This document shows positions 1-8,089 of a stretch of 64,000 nt of DNA, in pieces (position 1 is the stretch's first letter; each line of letters starts with the position of its first letter). Location: contig CP073750.1 of assembly GCA_024398135.1 (NCBI GenBank), positions 3,348,001 to 3,412,000 on the forward strand, given 5' to 3'. The stretch is from a bacterium SCSIO 12643. GTDB taxonomy: Bacteria > Bacteroidota > Bacteroidia > Flavobacteriales_G > Salibacteraceae. A model generated the notes under the pieces. That model did not search any database and was not told the DNA's origin. It saw only the letters and a list, made by a program, of their open reading frames with translations. A program made the position numbers and the translations under genes.

Positions 1-998
1 TCTACGATAATTTCGTAGAGATGGAATATGACTTATCAAAAGTGATGTTTGTAGCAACGGCTAATAATTTGGCTGCGATTCAACCTGCTTTAAGAGATCG
101 TTTAGAGATTATTGAAGTGAATGGGTATACCGTTGAGGAAAAGACGCAAATTGCGAAAAAGCATTTGATTCCGAAACAGCTAAAAGAACATGGAATCAAA
201 AAGGAGCAATTTCAGGCACCAAATAAAACGATCGTCAAATTGGTGGAGGAATATACCAGAGAGTCTGGAGTAAGAAATCTGGAAAAGAGAATTACCAAGT
301 TGATTAGACAGACGGCAAAGCATATTGCAATGGAGGAGGAGTATGAAACAGAAGTGCTTCCTGATAAATTAAAGGATATTATTGGACCAGGTCATGCAAG
401 AAATAAATATGAAGGTAATGACATTGCAGGAGTAGTAACCGGTTTGGCCTGGACATCAGTTGGTGGCGATATCTTATTTATCGAAACTTCTTTGACTCCC
501 GGAAAAGGACAAATTACTTTGACCGGACAGTTAGGAAGTGTAATGAAAGAGTCGGCCACAGTGGCCATGCAGTATTTGAAAGCCCATGCTGAAGATTTAG
601 GATTAAAAGCAGAGGTTTTTGATAAATGGAATGTTCATTTGCATGTTCCGGCCGGAGCCGTTCCGAAAGACGGACCATCTGCTGGAATCACTATTTTTAC
701 AGCATTGGCATCATTGTTTACGCAACGTAAAGTCAGAAATAAAATGGCAATGACTGGAGAGATTACTCTTAGAGGTAAGGTATTACCTGTAGGAGGTATC
801 AAGGAAAAAATTCTTGCTGCGAAACGCGCAAATATCAATACCATCATTTTATGTGAAGATAACCGTCAGGATATTGAAGATATTGATGAAAGATATTTGA
901 AAGGATTAACATTCCACTTTGTTGAGGAAATGCATCAGGTTATGGATTATGCCTTATTAAAAGCGAAGGTGAAAAATCCAATACAGATTATGAAATAA
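1..998 (+). CDS. lon: ATP-dependent Lon protease, C-terminal part (5' truncated by window edge)
   Basis: C-terminal portion of Lon, the cytoplasmic AAA+ serine protease that degrades misfolded and regulatory proteins. The frame is open to the left edge (first full codon at base 3). The first in-frame Met (base 21) sits inside the conserved AAA+ segment ending in V-A-T-A-N, so it is not the true start. Counted from that Met, the end of the AAA+ module and its helical lid fill about residues 1-115 and the protease domain about 130-320. The catalytic Ser is Ser220 (G-P-S-A-G) and the catalytic Lys is Lys263 (second Lys of G-G-I-K-E-K), 43 residues apart as in E. coli Lon. The gene ends at a strong terminator. 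The identity is secure; only the N-terminal half is missing. Confidence 0.96.
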   Translation, partial: YDNFVEMEYDLSKVMFVATANNLAAIQPALRDRLEIIEVNGYTVEEKTQIAKKHLIPKQLKEHGIKKEQFQAPNKTIVKLVEEYTRESGVRNLEKRITKLIRQTAKHIAMEEEYETEVLPDKLKDIIGPGHARNKYEGNDIAGVVTGLAWTSVGGDILFIETSLTPGKGQITLTGQLGSVMKESATVAMQYLKAHAEDLGLKAEVFDKWNVHLHVPAGAVPKDGPSAGITIFTALASLFTQRKVRNKMAMTGEITLRGKVLPVGGIKEKILAAKRANINTIILCEDNRQDIEDIDERYLKGLTFHFVEEMHQVMDYALLKAKVKNPIQIMK

Positions 999-1003
999 TA
1001 AAG

Positions 1004-1031
1004 AAAAAGCGGAGGTGACTCCGCTTTTTTT
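1004..1031. terminator. Terminator between convergent lon and threonine aldolase
   Basis: An 11-bp stem (AAAAAGCGGAG / CTCCGCTTTTT) closes a GTGA loop. A run of A lies before it and a run of T after it, so it can serve both lon (plus) and the aldolase gene (minus). Confidence 0.85.
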
Positions 1032-1036
1032 ATGAT

Positions 1037-2065
1037 CTAAAATAAGGTTTTTAGTTCTCGAATTAGTGTTTCTATGTGTTTAGGATAGATTTCTAGATGA
1101 GTCACAAAACGTACTTTATTGTTTCCCATAGAAGAGGCTAGAATACCTTTTTCTTTTAGTTTATTAATGACTTGAACATCGGTATAAGGAGTTTCAGGTT
1201 CAAAAATGACAATATTTGTTTCGACAGGAATAATACGCTTTACCCAGGAAAGTTGTAGTAGCGTTTCTTCAACGGTTTTAGCATGCTGATGATCTTCTGC
1301 CAGACGTTCCACATGATGATCCAAAGCATATTCTGCGGCAGCGGCTAATGATCCTGCCTGACGCATTCCTCCACCAAGAGCTTTACGATATCTTTTTGCT
1401 AAATGGATATCTGAACTATTTCCCAATAACACAGAGCCAACAGGAGCACCTAAACCTTTGGACATACAAATAGATATGGTATCAAATAATTGGCCGAATT
1501 CTTTTGGAGATTGAGCGTTTGCCACAAGCGCATTAAAAAGTCGGGCGCCATCCAGATGATATTTAAGTCCATTTTCATCGCAAACCTGCTTGATTTTCTT
1601 TAATTCTTCTAAACTCCATGTGGTTCCACCACCTTTATTACAGGTGTTTTCAATTGAGACCAGTTTAGAAACAGGTTTATGAATATCATCTGGATAAATT
1701 CTGGATTTAACCTCTTCAGATGAAAATTGACCCGAAGAAGAATGAATTAAACTTACAGAGCATCCCGCATTCATTCCGATTCCTCCACCTTCATATTGAT
1801 AAATATGGGAGAAATAATCACATATAATATCTTCTCCGGGTTTGGTATGCACTTTTATAGCAATTTGATTGGACATAGTTCCGGAAGGAACAAATAAAGC
1901 AGATTCCATTCCAAACAATTGAGCCATTTTATTTTCGAAATGATTGATAGAAGGATCTTCTCCAAAGACATCGTCACCTAAAGGTGCTTTGTACATAATT
2001 TCCAACATTTTTGATGTCGGTTTTGTCACTGTGTCACTTCTTAAATCGATCAATTTATCATTCAT
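1037..2065 (-). CDS. ltaE: Low-specificity L-threonine aldolase (PLP enzyme)
   Basis: PLP-dependent aldolase of the beta-eliminating lyase family that cleaves L-threonine/allo-threonine to glycine and acetaldehyde in the cytoplasm. The protein opens with the family signature D-L-R-S-D-T-V-T-K-P and has G-D-D-V-F-G-E-D-P near residues 30-38, H-L-D-G-A-R near 170-175, and the PLP lysine in S-K-G-L-G-A-P-V-G (Lys203 in a 342-residue protein). An in-frame Met lies 29 codons further upstream (base 2152), but those residues are not family-like, so the start at 2065 is preferred. Convergent with lon, divergent from typA. Exact substrate preference among beta-hydroxy amino acids cannot be read from sequence. 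Confidence 0.9.
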   Translation of the reverse strand: MNDKLIDLRSDTVTKPTSKMLEIMYKAPLGDDVFGEDPSINHFENKMAQLFGMESALFVPSGTMSNQIAIKVHTKPGEDIICDYFSHIYQYEGGGIGMNAGCSVSLIHSSSGQFSSEEVKSRIYPDDIHKPVSKLVSIENTCNKGGGTTWSLEELKKIKQVCDENGLKYHLDGARLFNALVANAQSPKEFGQLFDTISICMSKGLGAPVGSVLLGNSSDIHLAKRYRKALGGGMRQAGSLAAAAEYALDHHVERLAEDHQHAKTVEETLLQLSWVKRIIPVETNIVIFEPETPYTDVQVINKLKEKGILASSMGNNKVRFVTHLEIYPKHIETLIRELKTLF

Positions 2066-2200
2066 ATATAATTGGTTTATCAGGCGAAGGTAGGTATTTT
2101 GATTATCCAAAAATGTAATGGAAATCAGAATTTGATTATGATGCTTAAACAATAGAGATTAATAACCTTAAATTAAAACTGATTATCCGTATTTTAAATA

Positions 2201-2208
2201 TACTTTTG
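2201..2208 (+). promoter_or_regulatory. Probable -7 box of the typA promoter
   Basis: TACTTTTG matches the Bacteroidota -7 consensus TAnnTTTG. A CTG at 2179-2181, 19 nt upstream, is a near match to the -33 TTG. The typA start is 18 nt downstream. Confidence 0.5.
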
Positions 2209-2226
2209 CCGCTCAAAATTTAGAGC

Positions 2227-3990
2227 ATGCAATCAATAAGAAACATCGCAATTATAGCCCACGTTGACCATGGTAAAACAACGTTGATGGATAAAATTAT
2301 TCATGAATGTGAGGCAATGGATACACGTAAGGAAACAGGAGAACTGATTTTGGATAATAATGATCTTGAACGTGAGCGCGGGATTACGATTGTTTCAAAA
2401 AATGTATCGGTAAATTATGAAGGAGTTAAGATTAATTTGATCGATACTCCTGGTCACGCGGATTTCGGAGGTGAAGTAGAGCGTGTACTTAAAATGGCAG
2501 ATGGTGTTTTATTACTTGTTGATGCGTTTGAGGGCGCAATGCCGCAAACAAGATTCGTTTTGGGTAAAGCTTTGGAGTTAGGTTTGAAACCAATCGTTGT
2601 TGTCAACAAAGTAGATAAAGAAAACTGTACTCCTGATGTGGTACATGAGCAGGTTTTTGATTTGATGTTTAACCTGGAGGCAACTGAAGAACAATTGGAT
2701 TTTGTGACTTTATATGGTTCTTCGAAACAAGGTTGGATGAGTTTGGATCACACCAAACCAACTGATAACATTCGCCCGTTGTTAGATACTATTTTAGAAG
2801 TAATTCCAGAATCTCCTTACAGAGAAGGAACTCCACAAATGCAGATTACATCATTAGATTATTCTGCTTTCTTAGGTAGAATTGCTATTGGACGTGTATT
2901 TAGAGGGGATTTGGAGATAGGCAAAGATTATACTTTATGTAAGCGTAATGGAGAAAAGAAGAAAGTGAGAATTAAAGAACTTTCTGTATTCGTTGGCCTT
3001 GGTAAAGCAAAAGTGGAAAAAGTAAGATCCGGAGATATTTGTGCGGTTGTTGGAGTAGAAGGATTTGAGATTGGAGATACTTTGGCAGATTTAAATGAAC
3101 CTGAAGAAATGCCGAGAATTGCGATTGATGAACCAACAATGAGTATGTTGTTTACCATTAATAATTCTCCATTTTTTGGTAAAGAAGGTAAGTTCGTAAC
3201 ATCTCGTCACTTACGTGATCGTCTATATAAAGAAACTGAAAAGAATCTGGCGTTAAGAGTTGAGGATACAGATACTGAGGACAAATTCAATGTTTTTGGT
3301 AGAGGGGTGCTCCATTTATCAGTATTGATCGAAACGATGAGAAGAGAGGGGTATGAATTGCAGGTAGGTAAGCCACAGGTAATTGTTAAAGAAATAGACG
3401 GAGTCAAATGTGAGCCATATGAGATTATGGTGATTGATGTACCGGAAGAATTCGCCAGTAAAGCCATTAACTTGGTAACTCAAAGAAAAGGTGATTTAAT
3501 GATTATGGAGCCTAAGGGAGATTTACAACATTTAGAGTTTTACATCCCATCCAGAGGTATTATTGGATTAAGGAATCAAATGTTGACAGCTACTGCTGGT
3601 CAGGCGATTATGACGCATAGGTTTAAAGAGTTTGCGCCATATAAAGGTGAAATTGTGGGTAGAAGTAAAGGAGCCATCATTTCAATGGAAACTGGAGCAT
3701 GTACTTCGTTTGCTTTGAATAAGCTACAAGATAGAGGTGTTTTCTTTGTAGAACCAGCTGAAGTTATTTATAAGGGACAAGTTGTTGGAGAGCATTCAAG
3801 AGATAATGATCTAGAGATTAACCTGATTAAAGGAAAGCAGTTAACCAATATGCGTAAATCAGGGTCTGATGATGCGGTTAAAATTGCACCAAAAATTAAG
3901 TTTTCTTTAGAAGAATGTATGGAGTATATCAAAGAAGATGAATACTTAGAGATTACACCTGAGAGTTTAAGAATGAGAAAAATTAACTAG
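2227..3990 (+). CDS. typA: Translational GTPase TypA/BipA
   Basis: Ribosome-associated GTPase of the EF-G/LepA family, involved in ribosome assembly and stress adaptation. G motifs are complete: G1 A-H-V-D-H-G-K-T (residues 11-18), G2 R-G-I-T-I (51-55), G3 D-T-P-G-H (73-77), G4 N-K-V-D (127-130). These are followed by EF-Tu-like domain 2, EF-G domains III/V and the BipA-specific C-terminal domain. The length of 587 residues is close to that of other BipA proteins, so it is complete. It stands alone, with its own promoter-like box and a hairpin terminator. High sequence conservation makes the call secure. Confidence 0.96.
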   Translation: MQSIRNIAIIAHVDHGKTTLMDKIIHECEAMDTRKETGELILDNNDLERERGITIVSKNVSVNYEGVKINLIDTPGHADFGGEVERVLKMADGVLLLVDAFEGAMPQTRFVLGKALELGLKPIVVVNKVDKENCTPDVVHEQVFDLMFNLEATEEQLDFVTLYGSSKQGWMSLDHTKPTDNIRPLLDTILEVIPESPYREGTPQMQITSLDYSAFLGRIAIGRVFRGDLEIGKDYTLCKRNGEKKKVRIKELSVFVGLGKAKVEKVRSGDICAVVGVEGFEIGDTLADLNEPEEMPRIAIDEPTMSMLFTINNSPFFGKEGKFVTSRHLRDRLYKETEKNLALRVEDTDTEDKFNVFGRGVLHLSVLIETMRREGYELQVGKPQVIVKEIDGVKCEPYEIMVIDVPEEFASKAINLVTQRKGDLMIMEPKGDLQHLEFYIPSRGIIGLRNQMLTATAGQAIMTHRFKEFAPYKGEIVGRSKGAIISMETGACTSFALNKLQDRGVFFVEPAEVIYKGQVVGEHSRDNDLEINLIKGKQLTNMRKSGSDDAVKIAPKIKFSLEECMEYIKEDEYLEITPESLRMRKIN

Positions 3991-4018
3991 TTCAATTTGA
4001 AATTGTAGTTATAGAACT

Positions 4019-4047
4019 ATAAAGCCGCATCCTAGGATGTGGCTTTT
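4019..4047 (+). terminator. typA terminator
   Basis: A 12-bp inverted repeat (AAAGCCGCATCC / GGATGTGGCTTT) followed by T6. The single non-Watson-Crick position is G-T on the plus strand (a wobble pair in RNA) and C-A on the minus strand, which favours plus-strand transcription from typA. Confidence 0.8.
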
Positions 4048-4053
4048 TTATTG

Positions 4054-4872
4054 TTAAAATTTACTGTAAACGTTCAACATCATTTTGTCTCCAGTTCCTT
4101 CATAATAAACATAAAGAAGTCCCATTGACTGATTACATGATACAAACATTTGCGCATTTTTGGCTTCCATTTCGGGCCATCCGGAAAATTCAAATTCCTT
4201 TACATTTTGAGAGGAGTTTGGAAGTTTTTGACAACTCCATGCAGTAAAAATCATTGGGGGAACGAAGTTGCCAATTGTGTTTGGTATGTTTCCCGTGCAT
4301 ACAGTTTTACCTTCTTCAATAATCATGGTAAGATCTTTCTTGAAATGAATTTTATTATCCTTGAAACAGTTGTTAGTAATGGGCCATTGAGAGTGCCACT
4401 CTACAGCGCTCTGTCCATTTTTAGTATATTCTTTTAAAATATTGGTTAGTCTCCAGCTTGTGTTGGCTAATAAACCAATATTATTAGGTTCGATTGTTCG
4501 AGAAAGATCGTCATTGACTGGAAGCGTAATTGTGGGATAATTACCTTTTTGGACTTCTGATAGTTCCCAATTACTAGTGTCGTATTTTTCAATAAAAATA
4601 TAATACTTCCCTTCTTCATAAATTTTAGCACTCTCAAAATGTCCTGCTAAATCTGATTGTAATTGGACAACCATATTATGTCCTGTTAACCAGTCTTCGG
4701 GTGTCTTGAAAATTTTGATCGAAGCATTTACAACAGGTTGATTTTTAGAATTAATTACATCTCCTTTAAACGCATGTCGTTCCGATTCTTTTTTGCATGA
4801 AAACAAAAAAACAATAGAAAAAAACAAGAAATAACTAAAGAAGTTGTAATTAAATAATACAAATTTCTTCAT
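4054..4872 (-). CDS. Lipoprotein with carboxypeptidase-regulatory-like domain (paralog 1)
   Basis: Predicted lipoprotein of 272 residues. A hydrophobic signal peptide ends in L-F-S-C-K-K with lipid-attachment Cys26. Residues about 34-110 look like a carboxypeptidase-regulatory-like beta-sandwich (F-K-G-D-V-I-N...P-V-V-N-A-S-I-K-I-F). The remainder is a beta-rich region with four cysteines (N-N-C, T-V-C, W-S-C, S-C-N-Q-S) shared with its neighbour, likely forming two disulfides in the periplasm or at the surface. It is colinear over its whole length with the gene at 5050-5868, so the pair arose by tandem duplication. Function unknown; no enzyme motif seen. Confidence 0.8.
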   Translation of the reverse strand: MKKFVLFNYNFFSYFLFFSIVFLFSCKKESERHAFKGDVINSKNQPVVNASIKIFKTPEDWLTGHNMVVQLQSDLAGHFESAKIYEEGKYYIFIEKYDTSNWELSEVQKGNYPTITLPVNDDLSRTIEPNNIGLLANTSWRLTNILKEYTKNGQSAVEWHSQWPITNNCFKDNKIHFKKDLTMIIEEGKTVCTGNIPNTIGNFVPPMIFTAWSCQKLPNSSQNVKEFEFSGWPEMEAKNAQMFVSCNQSMGLLYVYYEGTGDKMMLNVYSKF

Positions 4873-5049
4873 ATGTAGGTGTTTGGTATAACGAATCTAC
4901 ATAAGAAGTTGGTTTAATATTTTAACCTATTCTGCATTGATTATAACGAAAAAGTCAATAAATCAAATGGTTATGATATTGAGTTATTTTATTTAAATAT
5001 TTTGTCTTCTAAAAAATTAGAAGAGGTAATGATGTGATTTTTTTACTAT

Positions 5050-5868
5050 TTAATCGCGTCTAGAATAAACATCTAGCATCATCTTACCATCGTCACCGCG
5101 ATAGTATACGTATAATTGTCCAACACTTTGATTACAAGCCAAAAACATTTTTCCTCCCTTAGCTTTCATTTCTGGCCAATTATAGTATTCAAACTCTTTT
5201 ACATCTTGAGATGTGTTAGGAAGATTAATGCAGCTATTAGAATTAAAAATTAAAGGGGGAACAAAGTTTGCAAGAATATTTCGTTCTTGTTTTGAACAAA
5301 CGATATCACCTTCAGAAATACGCATACTTAAGTCTTTATTAAAATAAATAGCATTATCTCTTCTACAGTTATTAATACTTGCCCAAATAGATTGCCATTC
5401 AATTGCAGTATGAGGAGGCTTTGTATATTCTCTATGGACGTTAGTTAGTACCCATTTGGTACTTGCCATAAGAGCCATATTATTAAAGTCAATAGTATGA
5501 GACCCTCCACTAGAAACAGGAATGTTTACTTTGGGATATATTCCTTTCTCAACTTGTCTAATTTCCCAGTTACTTGAGTCTAATTTTTCGACAAAAACAT
5601 AATAATCTCCAGACTCGAAAATTTTGTCACTTTCAAAATATCCAGCGAGATCAGACCTCATATTTGCGACTGCATTTAGTCCTGTTAACCAGTCTTCAGG
5701 TGTTTTAAATATTTGAATGGAAGCATTAGCTACAGGTTTATTGTCAGGATTAACTACATAACCGGAATAGCTGTGAAGTTCAGATTCTTTTTTACAAGAA
5801 CTAATAGAGACTGTTACGAAAGCAAGTAGTAACAGAAAAACGTATTTGTGGGGGTGGAGTGTTTTCAT
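5050..5868 (-). CDS. Lipoprotein with carboxypeptidase-regulatory-like domain (paralog 2)
   Basis: Second copy of the tandem lipoprotein pair, also 272 residues. The signal peptide ends in S-I-S-S-C-K-K with lipid-attachment Cys25. It shares with its neighbour the segment K-T-P-E-D-W-L-T-G, the block N-F-V-P-P, the stretch W-P-E-M-x-A-K and all four cysteines of the C-terminal half. Divergence is spread along the length, so both copies appear to be under selection and neither is broken. The 177-bp gap between the copies suggests separate transcription rather than tight coupling. A copy of the intergenic TTTGGTCAAA motif lies about 75-95 nt upstream of this start. Function unknown. Confidence 0.8.
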   Translation of the reverse strand: MKTLHPHKYVFLLLLAFVTVSISSCKKESELHSYSGYVVNPDNKPVANASIQIFKTPEDWLTGLNAVANMRSDLAGYFESDKIFESGDYYVFVEKLDSSNWEIRQVEKGIYPKVNIPVSSGGSHTIDFNNMALMASTKWVLTNVHREYTKPPHTAIEWQSIWASINNCRRDNAIYFNKDLSMRISEGDIVCSKQERNILANFVPPLIFNSNSCINLPNTSQDVKEFEYYNWPEMKAKGGKMFLACNQSVGQLYVYYRGDDGKMMLDVYSRRD

Positions 5869-6230
5869 GCGACAATATTAACATGTGAATGTTGATTGAA
5901 AAAGAATTTCATCACAAAGTTTTTAATATCGCCCCATTTCTTTTAAATATTTGGTCAAATTAGTGGTAAATTGGGGTAAAGGTCTAATTATTAGAATAAT
6001 GTTTTGACTAAAAAAACTCGAAATGAACGTATATTTAAATAAGTTTTTAAACAAAATCGAATCTAAATCTTGATATATTTGAATATATAAATAATATCAA
6101 GTGATAGTTTTTTTTCGAATTTTATAAGACTGATAATCAGAAAAAAGACTAGTTGTCAGGTAGGGATCAGATTTAATTGGGCAACTTTTATCGAAAAAAA
6201 AACATCGTGTACTTAGAATCTGAATGAAGA
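5869..6230. other. 362-bp AT-rich intergenic region between divergent lipoprotein and sigma-factor genes
   Basis: No open frame of note on either strand. It holds one copy of the recurring motif TTTTAAATATTTGGTCAAAT at 5941-5960 and a TATATTTG (-7-like, plus strand) at 6074-6081 with no recognisable -33 element. The rest is A/T-rich sequence without strong hairpins. Confidence 0.5.
5941..5960. repeat. Copy 1 of the intergenic motif TTTAAAnnTTTGGTCAAA
   Basis: TTTTAAATATTTGGTCAAAT. The core TTTGGTCAAA is an inverted repeat of TTTG/CAAA around GT, preceded by the palindrome TTTAAA. Related copies lie at 34126, 34147 and 46716. Confidence 0.35.
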
Positions 6231-6770
6231 ATGACCGAGGGAGAACTGATAGAAGCGTGTATAAATAAGGATAAACGTGCTCAGAAAAGACTGTTCGATC
6301 AATTCTCTCCAAAACTAATGGGAGTCTGTTTGCGTTATGCGCAAGATAGAGATGAGGCTCAGGATATGCTTCAAGATGGTTTTATAAAGATCTTTCAAAA
6401 AATCGAAACTTATAGTGGCAAGGGATCATTTGGAGGGTGGCTGCATCGTGCAATGGTAAATACTTGTCTGGATCATATTCGAAAAAACAGTAAGTTTAGA
6501 TATAAGGTAGAAATTGAAAAGGCAGAATTAGAAACGGACAATGCTGAATCTGCATTATCAGTATTGAGAACCAAGGAGTTGTTACAGCTTATTCAAGAAC
6601 TACCGGAAGGATATAGAATTGTATTTAATATGTTTGCAATTGAAGGTTATGGTCATAAAGAAATTGCTAAAGAGCTGAGTATTACAGAGAATACCTCAAA
6701 ATCTCAGTATAGAAAGGCAAGACTGTACCTTCAAAAAGCAATATCCAAATTGGATAGAGTAGAACAATAA
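6231..6770 (+). CDS. ECF-family RNA polymerase sigma factor
   Basis: Sigma-70 family ECF sigma factor of 179 residues. Region 2 spans about residues 22-87 and includes the core-binding segment D-E-A-Q-D-M-L-Q-D-G-F and the -10 recognition helix with W-L-H-R-A-M-V-N-T-C-L-D. Region 4 spans about 118-170 with the helix-turn-helix Y-G-H-K-E-I-A-K-E-L-S-I. There is no region 3 and no C-terminal extension. It is followed four bases later by a membrane-anchored protein whose N-terminus looks like the partners of Bacteroidota ECF factors, so the two probably form a sigma/anti-sigma-like unit. Which promoters it serves cannot be told from the window. Confidence 0.92.
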   Translation: MTEGELIEACINKDKRAQKRLFDQFSPKLMGVCLRYAQDRDEAQDMLQDGFIKIFQKIETYSGKGSFGGWLHRAMVNTCLDHIRKNSKFRYKVEIEKAELETDNAESALSVLRTKELLQLIQELPEGYRIVFNMFAIEGYGHKEIAKELSITENTSKSQYRKARLYLQKAISKLDRVEQ

Positions 6771-6774
6771 TATT

Positions 6775-7923
6775 GTGGAAGAAAAAGATAACATAAAGGA
6801 GTTATTTCAAGATCGGTTTAAAGATTTTGAAGCGCAAGTAGATCCTGGTGTTTGGAATAATATCCAATCGGAGATGACGAGTTCTCCGGATATTTCGTCT
6901 AGTGCAACATCTGGTTCTATTAGTAAAACAATGATGTGGGTGGCTGCTGTTTCTGTTGCAACGGTTTCAGCTATATCAATTGCTGTGTTTAATACTTCAG
7001 AAGAAGATTTAGTCTCAAATAATTCAGTTCAGGTTGAAGAAACCGTACAATTAGATATTAAAGAGGAAAACGCATCTATAACGTCAAATAAACAGATTGT
7101 AATTGAAGAATCTGCAAGCGTGGATGATATAGCAAAAAATGAAGAAGCGGTGTCTGAGGTAAAGGAAGAAGTGGTTACTGATAAAGTTTCAGGTAATGAA
7201 ACAGGTGAGGTAGTTGTTGCTTCTAAAAATAATGATCAATTGACGGTAACATCAACAGTGAATGTAGCTGAAGTAGTTAAGGATAATAGAAAACAGGAAA
7301 AAACAGTTCAACAAATAAATGAAAATGTATCCACGAATATAGTTTCCAAAGCTCCAAGTTCGATTAATATTGAAAGTCAATCCAGAGTTGTAGCGTCTCC
7401 AATGGGAGGGAATGCACCGTTGGAAGTGAGTTTTAACTCTATATCTTCAGTAGAAAATATTAAATGGATTTTTGACGATGGGGAAGAGAGTATGGATTTA
7501 ACTCCAACTCATGTATACGAGAAACCTGGTGTTTATTTTGTGACAATGATGGCAGAGTTGGAAAATGGAGAAGTGGTTATGGATAAAGCGGTAATTGAGG
7601 TAAAAGAGGCGAATACCAAAAATGACAAAGTGGTTGAAGAGTCTAGCATTTTTGTACCGAATATTTTTACACCTAACGGAGATTCTGAAAATGATAAATT
7701 AGATGTTAAAGTAAAAAATGTAAATACGTTTACTATTTCGATTTATTGTGTGAATGGAAGATTGGTATATACTAGTGATAATCCTGAAGATCAATGGGAT
7801 GGAACAGATATGCGCGGAGAAGACGTAGAGGATGGAGTTTATTACTATCTGATTAACGCGATTGGAGAAAACAATAATGTATACGCTCCGAAGGGCTACG
7901 TTACCGTTAAAAGGTCTTATTAG
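6775..7923 (+). CDS. Membrane-anchored sigma-factor partner with PKD and type B T9SS (CHU_C) domains
   Basis: 382 residues from a GTG start four bases after the sigma gene; no ATG fits. Residues 1-35 (F-x-D-R-F-K-D-F-E-A-x-V-D-P-G-V-W) match the short N-terminal segment common to proteins encoded after ECF factors in this phylum. One transmembrane helix follows (about 52-72), then a low-complexity acidic/Val-rich linker, a PKD-like domain (about 208-276, with W-I-F-D-D-G and H-V-Y), and a CHU_C/type B sorting domain (about 291-382, with V-P-N-I-F-T-P-N-G-D and W-D-G-T). Inference: a cytoplasmic tail binds the sigma factor while the outer part senses the envelope or the type IX system. There is no cleavable signal peptide, which is odd for a T9SS substrate. 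Confidence 0.82.
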   Translation: MEEKDNIKELFQDRFKDFEAQVDPGVWNNIQSEMTSSPDISSSATSGSISKTMMWVAAVSVATVSAISIAVFNTSEEDLVSNNSVQVEETVQLDIKEENASITSNKQIVIEESASVDDIAKNEEAVSEVKEEVVTDKVSGNETGEVVVASKNNDQLTVTSTVNVAEVVKDNRKQEKTVQQINENVSTNIVSKAPSSINIESQSRVVASPMGGNAPLEVSFNSISSVENIKWIFDDGEESMDLTPTHVYEKPGVYFVTMMAELENGEVVMDKAVIEVKEANTKNDKVVEESSIFVPNIFTPNGDSENDKLDVKVKNVNTFTISIYCVNGRLVYTSDNPEDQWDGTDMRGEDVEDGVYYYLINAIGENNNVYAPKGYVTVKRSY

Positions 7924-8036
7924 GTTTAGATATAGAATTAATAATTACATATTGACGTATGAATTAGGAATAACCCGAACCCTCATGTCTGAAAATAAAT
8001 AATTGGTGTGAATAATTTGAAATTTATTTAGGACAT

Positions 8037-8070
8037 AAAAAAACCTGAAGGAAGCCCTTCAGGTTTTTTC
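8037..8070. terminator. Terminator between convergent genes
   Basis: An 11-bp perfect stem (AAACCTGAAGG / CCTTCAGGTTT) with loop AAGC, flanked by A and T runs on either side, so it can act in both directions. Confidence 0.85.
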
Positions 8071-8089
8071 GTTATCAGATTTTAATAGA

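Noticed and set aside
6074-6081. TATATTTG upstream of the ECF sigma gene as its promoter
   Set aside because: No -33 element at the right distance and 150 nt from the start; such boxes arise by chance in A/T-rich DNA. Mentioned only in the region entry.
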